Shown here piece by piece: positions 26,056 through 35,263 of a stretch of DNA of 64,000 bases; position 1 is the first letter of the stretch; the number at the start of each line of letters is the position of its first letter. The stretch lies in contig JAIXWG010000063.1 in the NCBI GenBank assembly GCA_027482245.1, positions 1-64,000 on the forward strand. Direction: 5' to 3'. The DNA comes from Acetobacteraceae bacterium. GTDB taxonomy: Bacteria > Pseudomonadota > Alphaproteobacteria > Acetobacterales > Acetobacteraceae. Position numbers and translations under genes: made by a program. Under the pieces are notes generated by a model. The model worked only from the letters and a program-made list of their open reading frames with translations. It was not told the DNA's origin and did not search any database.

Positions 26056-27450
26056 ATGACGGCGCATCCCTGGATGGCCAATTCGGTGCCGGCGATCAAG
26101 GAGGCGATGCTGAAGGAGATCGGCGCGCCCTCCATCGAGGCGCTGTTCGAGCAGATCCCCGACAGCCATCGCACGAAGCACGATTTCGCACTGCCGCCCG
26201 CGCTACGGTCGGAGGTGGAGCTGCGGCGGCACATGCTGCAGCTGCTGTCGAAGAACCGGTCCTGCGAGGAGAACCTCTCCTTCCTCGGCGCCGGGATCTG
26301 GCAGCATCACGTGCCGGCCATCGTGGATGAGGTGGCGGGGCGGAGCGAATTCCTGACCTCCGTCTGGGGCACGGCCATGTCGGACCATGGCCGCAACCAG
26401 GCCTGGTTCGAATTCTGCTCCCAGCTCGGCGAACTGGTGGCCTGCGACTTCGTCGGCCTGCCCGTCTATTCCTGGGGCTGCGCCGCCGGCAACGCCATCC
26501 GGTTGGCCTCACGCCTGAACGGACGGCGACGCGTGCTGGTGCCGGCCTGGATGGACCCGGAACGCCTGGCGGTGATCCGGCAATATTGCGAGCCGGAGGG
26601 CATGGCGAGCCACATCGCCGTGGTGACGGTGGCGCAGGATGCGGCGACGGGGCTGCTGGACCTTGCTGACCTCCGCGCAAAGATCAGCGACGGCGTCACG
26701 GCCGTGTATTTCGAGAATCCCTCCTTCCTCGGACTGATCGAGACGCAGGGCGAGGCGATCGCGCAGATCGCGCACCAGGCGGGCGCGCAGGTGATCGTCG
26801 GCGTCGATCCAATCAGCCTCGGCCTGCTGGCGCCGCCACCGGACTATGGCGCCGACATCGTCGTCGGCACGACGCAGACGCTGGGGGCGCACATGAATGC
26901 CGGCGGCGGCGCGGGCGGCTTCATCGCGTCCCGCGACGAGGAGCGCTATGCGCGCGAATACCCGACGCTCAACATCTCCATCACCACGACGCGCAATCCC
27001 GGCGAGCACGGCTTCGCGCTGAGCCTGGCGCATCAGTCGAGCTACGGGATGCGGGAACAGGGCAAGGACTGGACGGGCAATTCCGTCTACCTCACCGCCA
27101 TCGCGAATGCCGTCTACATGTCGCTGTTGGGGCCTGAAGGTTTCCGGGAACTGGGCGAGCTGGTGCTGGCGCGGTCGCATGCGGCGGCGAAGCGGATCGC
27201 CGCCGTGCCAGGTGTATCGGTGCGCTGGGGCGGCGGCTTCTTCCGGGAGTTCGTCGTCGACTTCAGCGCGACGGGCAAGACGGTCGCCGCGACGAACAAG
27301 GCGCTGCTGGCCAAGGGGATCTATGGCGGCAAGGACCTCTCGGCCGACATCCCGGCGCTCGGGCAGAGCGCGCTCTATGCCGTGACGGAAATCCACACGG
27401 CCGAGGACATCGAAAGACTGGCCGTGGCGCTGGAGGACATCGTGCGATGA
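26056..27450 (+). CDS. Glycine dehydrogenase (decarboxylating) subunit 1-like protein (GcvPA paralogue)
   Basis: 464 residues; GGAG lies seven bases before this ATG, better than two upstream in-frame starts. It has a fold-type I PLP-enzyme architecture matching GcvPA along its length (IKEAMLKEIGAPSIEALFEQIP, then a CxAGN-type SWGCAAGNA segment, then DVVVGTTQTLG-like IVVGTTQTLGAHMNAGGG). The conserved AYTPYQxExSQG region of true GcvPA is replaced by SVWGTAMSDHGRNQ. With no gcvT or gcvH nearby, the pair may decarboxylate an amino acid other than glycine. It overlaps the subunit 2 gene by four bases. Confidence 0.82.
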   Translation: MTAHPWMANSVPAIKEAMLKEIGAPSIEALFEQIPDSHRTKHDFALPPALRSEVELRRHMLQLLSKNRSCEENLSFLGAGIWQHHVPAIVDEVAGRSEFLTSVWGTAMSDHGRNQAWFEFCSQLGELVACDFVGLPVYSWGCAAGNAIRLASRLNGRRRVLVPAWMDPERLAVIRQYCEPEGMASHIAVVTVAQDAATGLLDLADLRAKISDGVTAVYFENPSFLGLIETQGEAIAQIAHQAGAQVIVGVDPISLGLLAPPPDYGADIVVGTTQTLGAHMNAGGGAGGFIASRDEERYAREYPTLNISITTTRNPGEHGFALSLAHQSSYGMREQGKDWTGNSVYLTAIANAVYMSLLGPEGFRELGELVLARSHAAAKRIAAVPGVSVRWGGGFFREFVVDFSATGKTVAATNKALLAKGIYGGKDLSADIPALGQSALYAVTEIHTAEDIERLAVALEDIVR

Positions 27451-28997
27451 GCGGGACGCCGAAGCTGATCCACCAGGCGCGGTGGAACGAGCCCGTCGTG
27501 ATGGAGATGGGCGTGAAGGGGCGGCGCGGCATCGTCTTCCCCAAGGCCGAGGGCGATGCGGCGGCGCTGGTGCCGCCCGGCATGCGGCGCCGCAGCGCCC
27601 CTGCCCTGCCGGAGATGACGGAGCACGACGTGCTGCGCCACTACCTGCATCTCTCGCAGCAGGTGCTGGGCATGATGGGCGTCAGCCTCTTCGGCACCTG
27701 CACGATGAAGTACAACCCGCGCGTCAGCGAGGCGCTGGGCCTGCGCCCGCAGATGGCGGAGATCCACCCGCTGCAGGATGACAGCACCATCCAGGGTCTG
27801 CTGGAGATCGTCTACCGCTTCGACCTGATCCTGCGCGAGCTGTCCGGCATGGACCAGTTCGTCTTCCAGGCTGCGGGCGGCGCGGACGCCGCCTACACCC
27901 ACACCTGCGTCACGCGCGGCTATTTCGCCGCGAAGGGGGAGCTGGAGCAGCGGAACGAGATCATCACCTCGATCCAGGCGCACCCCTGCAACCCCGCCAC
28001 CGCGGCGACCGCCGGCTTCAAGGTGGTGACGCTGATGCTGGAGGAGAACGGCTATCCCTCCATCGAGGCGCTGAAGGCCGCGCTGTCCAACCGCACCGCG
28101 GCGCTGATGATCAACAACCCCGACGACATGGGCGTCTACAACCCGCAGATCGTCGAATGGGTGAAGCTGGTGAAGCAGGCCGGAGGCCTCGCCTTCTACG
28201 ACCACGCCAACTTCAACGGCGTGATGGGCCGCATCCGGGCGCGCGAACTCGGCTTCGACGCCTGCATGTTCATGCTGCACAAGACCTTCGGTGGCCCGAA
28301 GGGCGGCGGCGGGCCGGCTGTCGGTGCCTATGGCTGCTCGGCGGAGCTCGCGCCCTTCCTGCCCAAACCGATCGTGGTGAAGGATGAGGCGGCGGGCCTC
28401 TACCGCATGGACCACGACCGGCCCGATTCGGTCGGCAAGGTGCGGGAGTTCCTGGGCAACCTCCACATCGTCATGCGCGCCTATGCCTGGGCGCGAGCGA
28501 TGGGCGCGGATGGCATCAAGGAAGCGGCCGACATTGCCGTGCTGGCCAACAACTACATGGAGAAGCGCCTCCTCGCGATCCCGGGCGTCGCGCGATCCAA
28601 CCCCGAGGCCAAGACCTGGCGCATGGAGATGACGCGCTACGGTCTCGGCCCGCTGAAGGAGGAAACTGGCCTCGGCGTCATCGAAGTCGGCAACCGCATG
28701 ACGGATTACGGCATCGACGCGCCCTGGCTGTCGCATGAGCCCTGGGTTGTGGCGGAGCCCTTCACGCCGGAGGCGGGCGAGCTGTGGTCGAAGGAGGATA
28801 TCGACCTCTGGTGCGACGTGCTGGCGAAGGTCTGCGAGGAAGCGCGCACCGACCCTGAGATGGTCCGCACCGCGCCCCACAACGCCCCCATCGGCCGCGT
28901 GGACAGCGAGGCGCCGGAGGATCCCGCGCGCTGGGCGACGACCTGGCGCGCGTGGCTGCGCAAGCGGGCGGCGCTGGCGCAGCAGGCGGCGGAGTGA
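27447..28997 (+). CDS. Glycine dehydrogenase (decarboxylating) subunit 2-like protein (GcvPB paralogue)
   Basis: 516 residues. The GcvPB landmarks LFGTCTMKYNPRVSE (about 85) and the PLP-lysine motif HKTFGGPKGGGGPA (Lys near 279) are present. In canonical GcvPB the latter reads HKTFxxPHGGGGPG, so the His and last Gly differ. It would form a heterotetramer with the preceding protein and carry the Schiff-base lysine. The substitutions, and the lack of lipoyl H-protein and aminomethyltransferase genes, argue against an ordinary glycine cleavage role. It begins in an ATGA overlap. Confidence 0.85.
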   Translation: MSGTPKLIHQARWNEPVVMEMGVKGRRGIVFPKAEGDAAALVPPGMRRRSAPALPEMTEHDVLRHYLHLSQQVLGMMGVSLFGTCTMKYNPRVSEALGLRPQMAEIHPLQDDSTIQGLLEIVYRFDLILRELSGMDQFVFQAAGGADAAYTHTCVTRGYFAAKGELEQRNEIITSIQAHPCNPATAATAGFKVVTLMLEENGYPSIEALKAALSNRTAALMINNPDDMGVYNPQIVEWVKLVKQAGGLAFYDHANFNGVMGRIRARELGFDACMFMLHKTFGGPKGGGGPAVGAYGCSAELAPFLPKPIVVKDEAAGLYRMDHDRPDSVGKVREFLGNLHIVMRAYAWARAMGADGIKEAADIAVLANNYMEKRLLAIPGVARSNPEAKTWRMEMTRYGLGPLKEETGLGVIEVGNRMTDYGIDAPWLSHEPWVVAEPFTPEAGELWSKEDIDLWCDVLAKVCEEARTDPEMVRTAPHNAPIGRVDSEAPEDPARWATTWRAWLRKRAALAQQAAE

Positions 28998-30145
28998 TCC
29001 AGCAGGCCGATGTCGCCATCATCGGTGGCGGCATCGTCGGGCTCTGCCTGGCGCGCAACCTGGCCATCGCCGGGCGCAACGTGCTGCTGCTGGATGACGG
29101 GCGGCATGGCGGCACCAACGCCAATGCCGGCAGCCTGCACGTCCAGATGCAGAGCCGCTTCCTGCGGATGTACCCGGACCTGGTGCCGAATCTCGAAGCC
29201 TCGCTGCCGCTCTACCCCGCGGCGGCGCGGCGCTGGGGGACGCTCGCGGAGGAAATCGGCGCGGATGTGGAGCTGCGCCAGTCCGGCGGGCTGATGGTCT
29301 GCGAGGATGCGACGAGCTACGAGTTCCTCGCCCGGAAATGCGCGCGGGAGGAGGAGCTGGGCCTGCGCGTGGAGATGCTGGACCGCGCGGCGGTGCGGCG
29401 CATCGCGCCCTATCTCGGGGATGCCGTGGTGGGCGCGGAGCTCTGCCATGACGAGGGAAAGCTCAACCCGCTGCTGGCGAACCAGGCGCTGTGGCGCGAC
29501 CTACGCGCGCGCGGCGTGCCGCATCGGCTGAAGGTCTGGGTGGAGCGGATCGAGCGCGATGGCGCGGCGATGACGCTCACGCTGTCGGATGGCGTCGTCA
29601 TGCGTGCCGGCACCGTCGTGCTCGCGGCCGGTGCGGGCACGGGGCGGCTCGCGGCGCAGATTGGTGGCCATGTGCCGACGGTCGCGGAGCCGCTGCACAT
29701 GAACATCACCGAAGCCGCCGCGCCACTCGTGAAGCACCTGGTGCAGCATGCGGAGCGGATGATCACGCTGAAGCAGCTGGCTAGCGGTCAGGTCGTGATC
29801 GGCGGCGGCTGGCCGGCGCGATTCGCGGGTCCGGACCAGGCGCCGACGGTGCGGATGGAATCGCTGGTTGGCAATCTCTCGCTCGCCCAGCACATCGTGC
29901 CCAGCGTGCGCGACCTTCGGCTGCTGCGCACATGGGCCGGCGTGAACACGACGACGGATGGCCAATGCGTGCTGGGGCCGCTCGGCGCGGAGCCCCGCGT
30001 GCACATCGCGGTGCCGGGCGATGCGGGCTACACGCTCGGCCCGCTGGTGGCCGACATGGCCGCCGCCATCCTGCTGGGCCGCGATCCCGGCTTCCCCGTG
30101 GCGCGCTTCACGCCGGACCGCTTCAGTCGCGGAGCGAGCGGTTGA
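28994..30145 (+). CDS. FAD-dependent oxidoreductase, DAO/DadA family
   Basis: 383 residues from GTG 28994 in a GTGA overlap with the previous gene. The N-terminal FAD motif GGGIVGL is at 11-17, and the C-terminal GDAGYTLGPLVADMAAAILLG resembles glycine/D-amino acid oxidases and sarcosine or hydroxyproline oxidase-type enzymes. It probably oxidises a secondary amine or amino acid in the same pathway as the glycine-dehydrogenase-like pair. It is soluble with no signal peptide. Its last 23 bases overlap the convergent IclR gene. Confidence 0.88.
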   Translation: MIQQADVAIIGGGIVGLCLARNLAIAGRNVLLLDDGRHGGTNANAGSLHVQMQSRFLRMYPDLVPNLEASLPLYPAAARRWGTLAEEIGADVELRQSGGLMVCEDATSYEFLARKCAREEELGLRVEMLDRAAVRRIAPYLGDAVVGAELCHDEGKLNPLLANQALWRDLRARGVPHRLKVWVERIERDGAAMTLTLSDGVVMRAGTVVLAAGAGTGRLAAQIGGHVPTVAEPLHMNITEAAAPLVKHLVQHAERMITLKQLASGQVVIGGGWPARFAGPDQAPTVRMESLVGNLSLAQHIVPSVRDLRLLRTWAGVNTTTDGQCVLGPLGAEPRVHIAVPGDAGYTLGPLVADMAAAILLGRDPGFPVARFTPDRFSRGASG

Positions 30146-30941
30146 TGCGATCCGCGGCGTCCAGCAGTTCCGGCAGGAAGCGGCTGTGCAGCACATCCGC
30201 CGTGACACGGGACGACGGCCCGCAGACGTTGAGCGCGGCCAGCACCGCGCCGCCCGGCGCGCGCAGCGGCACGGAGACGGAGCGCAGGCCGACCTCCAGT
30301 TCCTCATCCACGATCGAGAAGCCGTTGCGGCGCACATCGTCGATGATCGCGCGCAGCTTCGCCTTCGACGTCACGGTGTTCGGCGTCAGCGCGGAGGGCT
30401 TCATCGTCGCCAGCGCCTGCGCCAGCGCCTGGTCGCTCAGCCCCGCCAGCAGCACGCGGCCGACCGAGGTCGCATATGCCGGCAGGCGCCGCCCAACCGC
30501 GATTCCCACGGCGACGACACGACCCGGTGACGGCGCATGCGCGACGTAGAGGGCATCCTCCCCATCCAGCACCGCCGCGAAGGCCGCTTCGCCGAGGCGC
30601 ACGGACAGGTCCACCATGATCGGGCGCGCGATGTCCCAGAGGCCGAGCGAGGCGACCGCGGAGTGACCGAGTTCGAGCAGCTTCGCCGTCGGACGGAATC
30701 GCCCGCCCTCCTGCTCCATGTAGCCGGCATGGGTGAAGGTCAGCAGGAAGCGGCGCGCGGTGGCACGGCTGAGGCCGGTGCGCTCCGCCACCTGCGACAG
30801 GGTCTGGCGCGGCGACTGCCGGTCGAAGCTGCGCAGCACGTCGAGCGCGCGCAGCACGGATTGCACGATCTCCCGATCCTCCCGGGGCTCGGGCGTGTGC
30901 AGGTCACGCGGGATCGCATCATCCATGGTGGTCTTGCCCAT
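30123..30941 (-). CDS. IclR-family transcriptional regulator
   Basis: 272 residues. Winged helix-turn-helix at about 22-85 (LSQVAERTGLSRATARRFLLTFTHAGY), then the IclR effector domain. The SRATARRFLLTF recognition helix resembles PcaR/PobR-type members acting on aromatic or organic acids. The palindrome TGTTCGC-AGC-GCGAACA lies 11 bases upstream of the ATG, and the same core occurs at 24905 and, imperfectly, at 31057. It therefore probably autoregulates and controls the operons on both sides. Confidence 0.9.
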   Translation of the reverse strand: MGKTTMDDAIPRDLHTPEPREDREIVQSVLRALDVLRSFDRQSPRQTLSQVAERTGLSRATARRFLLTFTHAGYMEQEGGRFRPTAKLLELGHSAVASLGLWDIARPIMVDLSVRLGEAAFAAVLDGEDALYVAHAPSPGRVVAVGIAVGRRLPAYATSVGRVLLAGLSDQALAQALATMKPSALTPNTVTSKAKLRAIIDDVRRNGFSIVDEELEVGLRSVSVPLRAPGGAVLAALNVCGPSSRVTADVLHSRFLPELLDAADRINRSLRD

Positions 30942-30951
30942 CGGGTCAGGC

Positions 30952-30968
30952 TGTTCGCAGCGCGAACA
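30952..30968. promoter_or_regulatory. Candidate IclR operator, TGTTCGC-AGC-GCGAACA
   Basis: A perfect 7-bp inverted repeat with a 3-base spacer, immediately upstream of the IclR start codon and in the divergent gap before the sugar ABC operon. Its core is shared with the site at 24905-24923. IclR proteins of the PcaR/PobR type are known to bind such G/TTCGx-centred palindromes. Confidence 0.7.
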
Positions 30969-31056
30969 TAGGTCGCAGGATTCCGGGCGGTCAACGCTGG
31001 AAATCCTCGGAAAGCCCCTTGCGGTTTCGTCATGTGCTGTTTCACACTGCGGTCAT

Positions 31057-31075
31057 GCGTTCGCTGTGCGGTCGC
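31057..31075. promoter_or_regulatory. Imperfect IclR-type site upstream of the sugar ABC operon
   Basis: GCGTTCGC, spacer TGT, then GCGGTCGC. The left half is identical to the site at 24905 and the right half differs at two of eight positions. It lies 42 bases before the ATG of the binding-protein gene. It could be a lower-affinity second site for the IclR protein, but chance similarity in GC-rich DNA cannot be excluded. Confidence 0.4.
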
Positions 31076-31116
31076 CGCCGGCGGGTGACGGAAGCAGGGA
31101 AGCAAAGGGAAGAGAC

Positions 31117-32448
31117 ATGACCGAGACCACCCGCAGCGGCCTCTCTCGCCGCAGCCTGGGCACCGCGCTGGGTGCCGGCGCCATGGCGCTGGCAGCGCCT
31201 GGTGGCGCCCGCGCGCAGACGCCGACGACGCTTCGCTGGTGGTCGCCGCAGACCGCGCCTGCGCAGCGGGAAGCCTACAACTTCCAGATCCGCACCTTCG
31301 AGGAAGCGAATCCGGGCGTGCGCGTGGTGTTCGAGGCGACGTCCGATGAGGGCTATCCCGCGCAGATGGCGGCCGCCTTCGCCTCCGGCCAGGTGCCCTC
31401 CGTGGTGACGCACCTGCCCCACTTCGCCGTCGCGACCTATTGGCAGAACGGCCTGCTGGAGCCCTTCAACGACGTAATCGACATGATCGGCACGTCGAAC
31501 TTCTACGAGGGCGCGAACCGCATCTATGAGATCACGCCCGGCCAGTATGCCGGCACCGGCATCGGCAACTCCGCGGCCAACATGATGTGGCTGCGGAAGG
31601 ACCTCATGCAGCGCGCCAACATCGCGGAAGCGCCGCGCACCTGGGACCAGCTGCGCGATGCGTGCCGCCGGATGCAGGGCGGCGGCGTCTTCGGGGCACC
31701 CCTGCCCTATGCGCGCAACTCCATGACCAGCCTGATCTTCATCTGCTTCGTGCATGGCGCCGGCGGGAACATCTTCACGCCAGACCTGCAGGTGAATGTG
31801 GATAACGACGCGTTCCGCAACGCGCTTGAGTTCTACAAGTCGATGCGGGAGCTCTGCCCGCCCGGCGCGACCAACTATTCCTGGGGCGAGAGCCTGACGG
31901 CCTTCGTGGCCGGCGCCACGGCGACCGGCATCTACACCGGCCGCGTGCTGGCCAATGTCGCCGCGCAGAACCCGCGGATCGCGGATAGCGTCACCTGCGC
32001 GCGCTATCCGACGATCTCGGCCAATGTCGCGCCCTGGACCTTCAACGACTTCCCGAGCGTGATGATCCCGAAGGTCGCGCCGAACGTGGCGCTGGCGAAG
32101 CGCTTCGCGGCGCATCTGTTCCGCGCGGACGGGTACATCCGCCAGCTGCATGCGGCGCCTGGCCATGTGCTGCCGGTGCTGAAGACCATCAGCAGCATGC
32201 CGGCCTACCAGGAGAATGCGCTGATCCAGAAGTACCGCGCCGAAGTGGACCTGATGAGCGAGAGCGCCGCCGCGGGCCACAACCTCGGCTGGGAATCGCC
32301 GCAGCACAAGCCGAACACGGCAGCGGGTCGCATCATCGCGAGCCATGTGCTGGCGGAAGCCGTGCAGCGCTATGTCATCAACAACGAGCCGATGGCGGCC
32401 GTGGTCTCCACCACGGCGCAGCGCCTCGAAGCGCTGATGCGCGGCTGA
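31117..32448 (+). CDS. ABC transporter substrate-binding protein, family 1 (sugar type), Tat-exported
   Basis: 443 residues. The N-terminus has a Tat-like SRRSLG motif (10-15) followed by a hydrophobic stretch ending ARAQ, then the SBP_bac_1 fold with TLRWWSPQTAPAQREAY and FEEANPGVRVVFEATSDEGY. This is the carbohydrate-type (MalE/UgpB) family; ligands are sugars, polyols or sugar acids. It starts the operon of two MalFG-type permeases, an ATPase and four enzymes. GGGAAGAG precedes the ATG. Confidence 0.92.
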   Translation: MTETTRSGLSRRSLGTALGAGAMALAAPGGARAQTPTTLRWWSPQTAPAQREAYNFQIRTFEEANPGVRVVFEATSDEGYPAQMAAAFASGQVPSVVTHLPHFAVATYWQNGLLEPFNDVIDMIGTSNFYEGANRIYEITPGQYAGTGIGNSAANMMWLRKDLMQRANIAEAPRTWDQLRDACRRMQGGGVFGAPLPYARNSMTSLIFICFVHGAGGNIFTPDLQVNVDNDAFRNALEFYKSMRELCPPGATNYSWGESLTAFVAGATATGIYTGRVLANVAAQNPRIADSVTCARYPTISANVAPWTFNDFPSVMIPKVAPNVALAKRFAAHLFRADGYIRQLHAAPGHVLPVLKTISSMPAYQENALIQKYRAEVDLMSESAAAGHNLGWESPQHKPNTAAGRIIASHVLAEAVQRYVINNEPMAAVVSTTAQRLEALMRG

Positions 32449-32457
32449 TCCTGGCGC

Positions 32458-33372
32458 ATGACGTCCAAGGCCGGCGGGCCGGCGAGGGGCAATCCCCTCG
32501 ACCGGCGGGATGCGATGCTGGGGGTGATGCTGATCGCCCCCTGCGTGCTGATCTTCTGCGCCGTCATCGTCTATCCGCTGGTGTCGGCCGTCTATCTGAG
32601 CCTGTTCAACATCTTCACCCCGACGCTGCAGGGCAATTTCGTCGGCTTCAAGAACTACGCGGAGCTCTTCGCGGGCGAGGAGTTCTGGCGGTCGCTGTTC
32701 AACACGCTGGTCTGGACCGTCTGCACGCTGTTCCTGCAGGTGGTGCTGGGTGTCGCGGCGGCGCTGATGCTGCACCAGGCGATCGTCTTCCGCGCGCTGG
32801 CGCGCAGCCTGATCCTGTTCCCGTATTTCGTCTCGACCGTCGTGGCCGTGCTGGTCTGGCGCTGGCTGTTCAATGACCTCTACGGCATTCTTAATCACCT
32901 GATGATCTGGTCGGGCCTGCTGCAGATGCCGCTCGACTGGCTGGGATCGATGCCGAATGCGATGGTCAGCATCGTGCTCGTCGGCGCCTGGAAGTACTTC
33001 CCCTTCGTCGTCATCGCGATCCTCGCCCGCCTGCAGACCATCCCCGACCAGCTCTATGAGGCCGCGACCATCGATGGCGCCGGCGCCTGGGCGCGCTTCA
33101 CGGATGTGACGCTGCCGCAGCTGAAGGACGTGCTGATGGTGGTGGTGCTGCTGCGCGCCATCTGGGACTTCAAGGAATTCGACCTGATCTACCTGATGAC
33201 GGGCGGTGGGCCGCTGATCGCGACGCAGACGCTGCCGCTGATGGTCTACAAGGAGGCCTTCGGCCTGGATGCGATGGGCCGCGCCACGGCCGTTGCGGTC
33301 GCGATGATGTCGGTGATGCTGGTCTTCATGGTGCTGTACCTCCGCCGCATGGGGAAGGAGGAAGCGCGATGA
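32458..33372 (+). CDS. Carbohydrate ABC transporter permease, MalF/UgpA type
   Basis: 304 residues with six predicted membrane segments. The first is LGVMLIAPCVLIFCAVIVYPLVS. The EAA loop reads EAATIDGAGAWARFTDVTLPQL near residue 200. It forms the transmembrane channel with the MalG-type permease, which it overlaps by four bases. It is nine bases downstream of the binding-protein gene. Confidence 0.92.
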   Translation: MTSKAGGPARGNPLDRRDAMLGVMLIAPCVLIFCAVIVYPLVSAVYLSLFNIFTPTLQGNFVGFKNYAELFAGEEFWRSLFNTLVWTVCTLFLQVVLGVAAALMLHQAIVFRALARSLILFPYFVSTVVAVLVWRWLFNDLYGILNHLMIWSGLLQMPLDWLGSMPNAMVSIVLVGAWKYFPFVVIAILARLQTIPDQLYEAATIDGAGAWARFTDVTLPQLKDVLMVVVLLRAIWDFKEFDLIYLMTGGGPLIATQTLPLMVYKEAFGLDAMGRATAVAVAMMSVMLVFMVLYLRRMGKEEAR

Positions 33373-34187
33373 AGCGCATCGCCTTCAACCTCATGGCCTG
33401 GACCATCGTGCTGGTCACGGCCTTTCCGCTCATCTGGATGGTGATCACTTCGGTCAAGCCGCAGTTCGAGCTGTTCCGTATCCCGCCAACCTTCTGGCCG
33501 GAGGAGATCACCTTCGAACACTACCGGCGCCTGCTGTGGGAGACGCCGTTCCTGACTTTCATGCGGAACTCGTTGATCCTGTCCTTCTCGACCACGGTTC
33601 TGGTGGTCGGCGTCGCGACGCTGGGCGCCCACAGCCTGGTGCGGTTCCGCTATCCGGGGCGGGAGAGGCTGGCGCAGCTGGTGCTCTTCACCTACCTGCT
33701 GCCCTCCGTCGTGCTGATCCTGCCGCTCTACCTTATGATGGTGTGGCTCGGTGTCGCGAACTCGCTGCTCAGCCTGGTCATTGCCTATACCAGCTTCGCC
33801 CTGCCCTATGCGCTGTGGCTGCTGCGGAGCTTCATGCAGGGCATCCCGGATGACCTGGAATCGGCGGCGCTGGTCGATGGGGCGACGCGGATGGAGGCCT
33901 TCTTCGACGTGATCCTGCCGCAGGCGCTGCCGGGCATCATCTCGACCTCGCTGTTCACCTTCATCCTGTCCTGGAACGAATATCTCTACGCGCTGGTCCT
34001 CGTGAACACGGACAGCGCGCGGCCGCTGACGACGGGTGTCATGAGCATGCTCGTCTCCTCCTTCAACATCGAATGGTCGCTGCTGATGGCGGCCTCCGTC
34101 ATGATGAGTGTGCCCTTGATCATCATCTTTGCCGTCCTGCAGAAATACCTGACGCGCGGCTTCGGCGCCGGCGGGGTGAAGGGATGA
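33369..34187 (+). CDS. Carbohydrate ABC transporter permease, MalG/UgpE type
   Basis: 272 residues, six membrane segments. The EAA loop is ESAALVDGATRMEAFFDVILPQA near residue 160, followed by SLFTFILSWNEYLYAL, typical of MalG/UgpE proteins. It partners the upstream permease in a sugar-type importer. The stop codon overlaps the ATPase start (ATGA). Confidence 0.92.
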   Translation: MKRIAFNLMAWTIVLVTAFPLIWMVITSVKPQFELFRIPPTFWPEEITFEHYRRLLWETPFLTFMRNSLILSFSTTVLVVGVATLGAHSLVRFRYPGRERLAQLVLFTYLLPSVVLILPLYLMMVWLGVANSLLSLVIAYTSFALPYALWLLRSFMQGIPDDLESAALVDGATRMEAFFDVILPQALPGIISTSLFTFILSWNEYLYALVLVNTDSARPLTTGVMSMLVSSFNIEWSLLMAASVMMSVPLIIIFAVLQKYLTRGFGAGGVKG

Positions 34188-35263
34188 GCGCCGCGGGGGT
34201 TACCTTCACCCGCGTCCGCAAGGCCTTCGGGGAGGCTGTCGCGGTCAAGGGGCTCGACCTCGCGATCAGGCCGGGCGAGTTCGTCTCCCTGCTCGGCCCC
34301 TCGGGCTGCGGGAAGACGACGACGCTGCGGATGCTGGCGGGGCTGGAGTTCCCGACGAGCGGCGAGATCATGATCGGCGACCGCGTCGTGAACGCCGTGG
34401 CGCCAGGCAAGCGCGACATCGCGATGGTGTTCCAGTCCTACGCGCTCTATCCGCACATGACGGTCGGCGAGAACATCGCCTACCCCCTCAAGAAGCAGGG
34501 CATGGCGAAGGCGGAGCGTGCCACGCATGTCGCGCGCATCGCCGCCATGCTGAAGCTGGAGGCGCTGCTGGACCGCAAGCCGCGGCAGCTCTCCGGCGGG
34601 CAGCAGCAGCGCGTGGCGCTGGGACGCGCCCTGGTGCGCAGCCCGAAGGTCTTCCTGCTGGACGAGCCGCTGTCGAACCTCGACGCCAAGCTGCGCGCGC
34701 ATATGCGGGCGGAACTGATCGAGTTGCATCGCACCCTCGGCCGCACCTTCGTCTACGTCACGCATGACCAGCTGGAAGCGATGACGATGTCGGACCGCAT
34801 CGCTGTGATGGAGGGTGGGGAGCTGCGCCAATTCGCGCCGCCGCGGGAGGTCTATGACCGGCCCGCCAACCTCTTCGTCGCGGGCTTCATCGGCACGCCG
34901 CCCATGAATACCCTGCCCGGCAGCTTCGCCGATGGCACGTTCAGCCATCCCGCCATCACGGCCCGCTTCGCCGTGACGGGCGCGCCGTCCAAGGTGGTGC
35001 TGGGCGTGAGGCCGGAGGACGTGCTGATCGGCCAGGGGCCCTACCGCGCCACGGTCCGCGTGGTGGAACCCACGGGGCATGAGACGATCGTGATGCTCGA
35101 TGCCGGCGGGTCGCCGCTGACGGCCCGTGCGCCGGCGGAGGCGAACCTGAACCCTGGCGACAGCGTCTCCTTCGCGCTACGCGCTGACCGCCTGCATCTG
35201 TTCGATGCCACAAGCGAGGCGCGCCTGGATGCGCGCGCCATGACCGTTGAGGAGAGTGTCTGA
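34184..35263 (+). CDS. Sugar ABC transporter ATP-binding protein, UgpC/MalK type
   Basis: 359 residues. Walker A GPSGCGKT (38-45), signature LSGGQQQR near 136 and Walker B LLDEPLSNLD near 159 are intact. A C-terminal TOBE/OB regulatory domain (GVRPEDVLIG onwards) marks it as a MalK/UgpC-type ATPase. It powers the preceding permeases. The stop overlaps the ATG of the DapA-like gene, tying transport to catabolism. Confidence 0.93.
   Translation: MSAAGVTFTRVRKAFGEAVAVKGLDLAIRPGEFVSLLGPSGCGKTTTLRMLAGLEFPTSGEIMIGDRVVNAVAPGKRDIAMVFQSYALYPHMTVGENIAYPLKKQGMAKAERATHVARIAAMLKLEALLDRKPRQLSGGQQQRVALGRALVRSPKVFLLDEPLSNLDAKLRAHMRAELIELHRTLGRTFVYVTHDQLEAMTMSDRIAVMEGGELRQFAPPREVYDRPANLFVAGFIGTPPMNTLPGSFADGTFSHPAITARFAVTGAPSKVVLGVRPEDVLIGQGPYRATVRVVEPTGHETIVMLDAGGSPLTARAPAEANLNPGDSVSFALRADRLHLFDATSEARLDARAMTVEESV

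Noticed and set aside
26056-28997. Ordinary glycine cleavage system
   Set aside because: No gcvT, gcvH or lipoamide dehydrogenase nearby, and key motif positions differ in both subunits.
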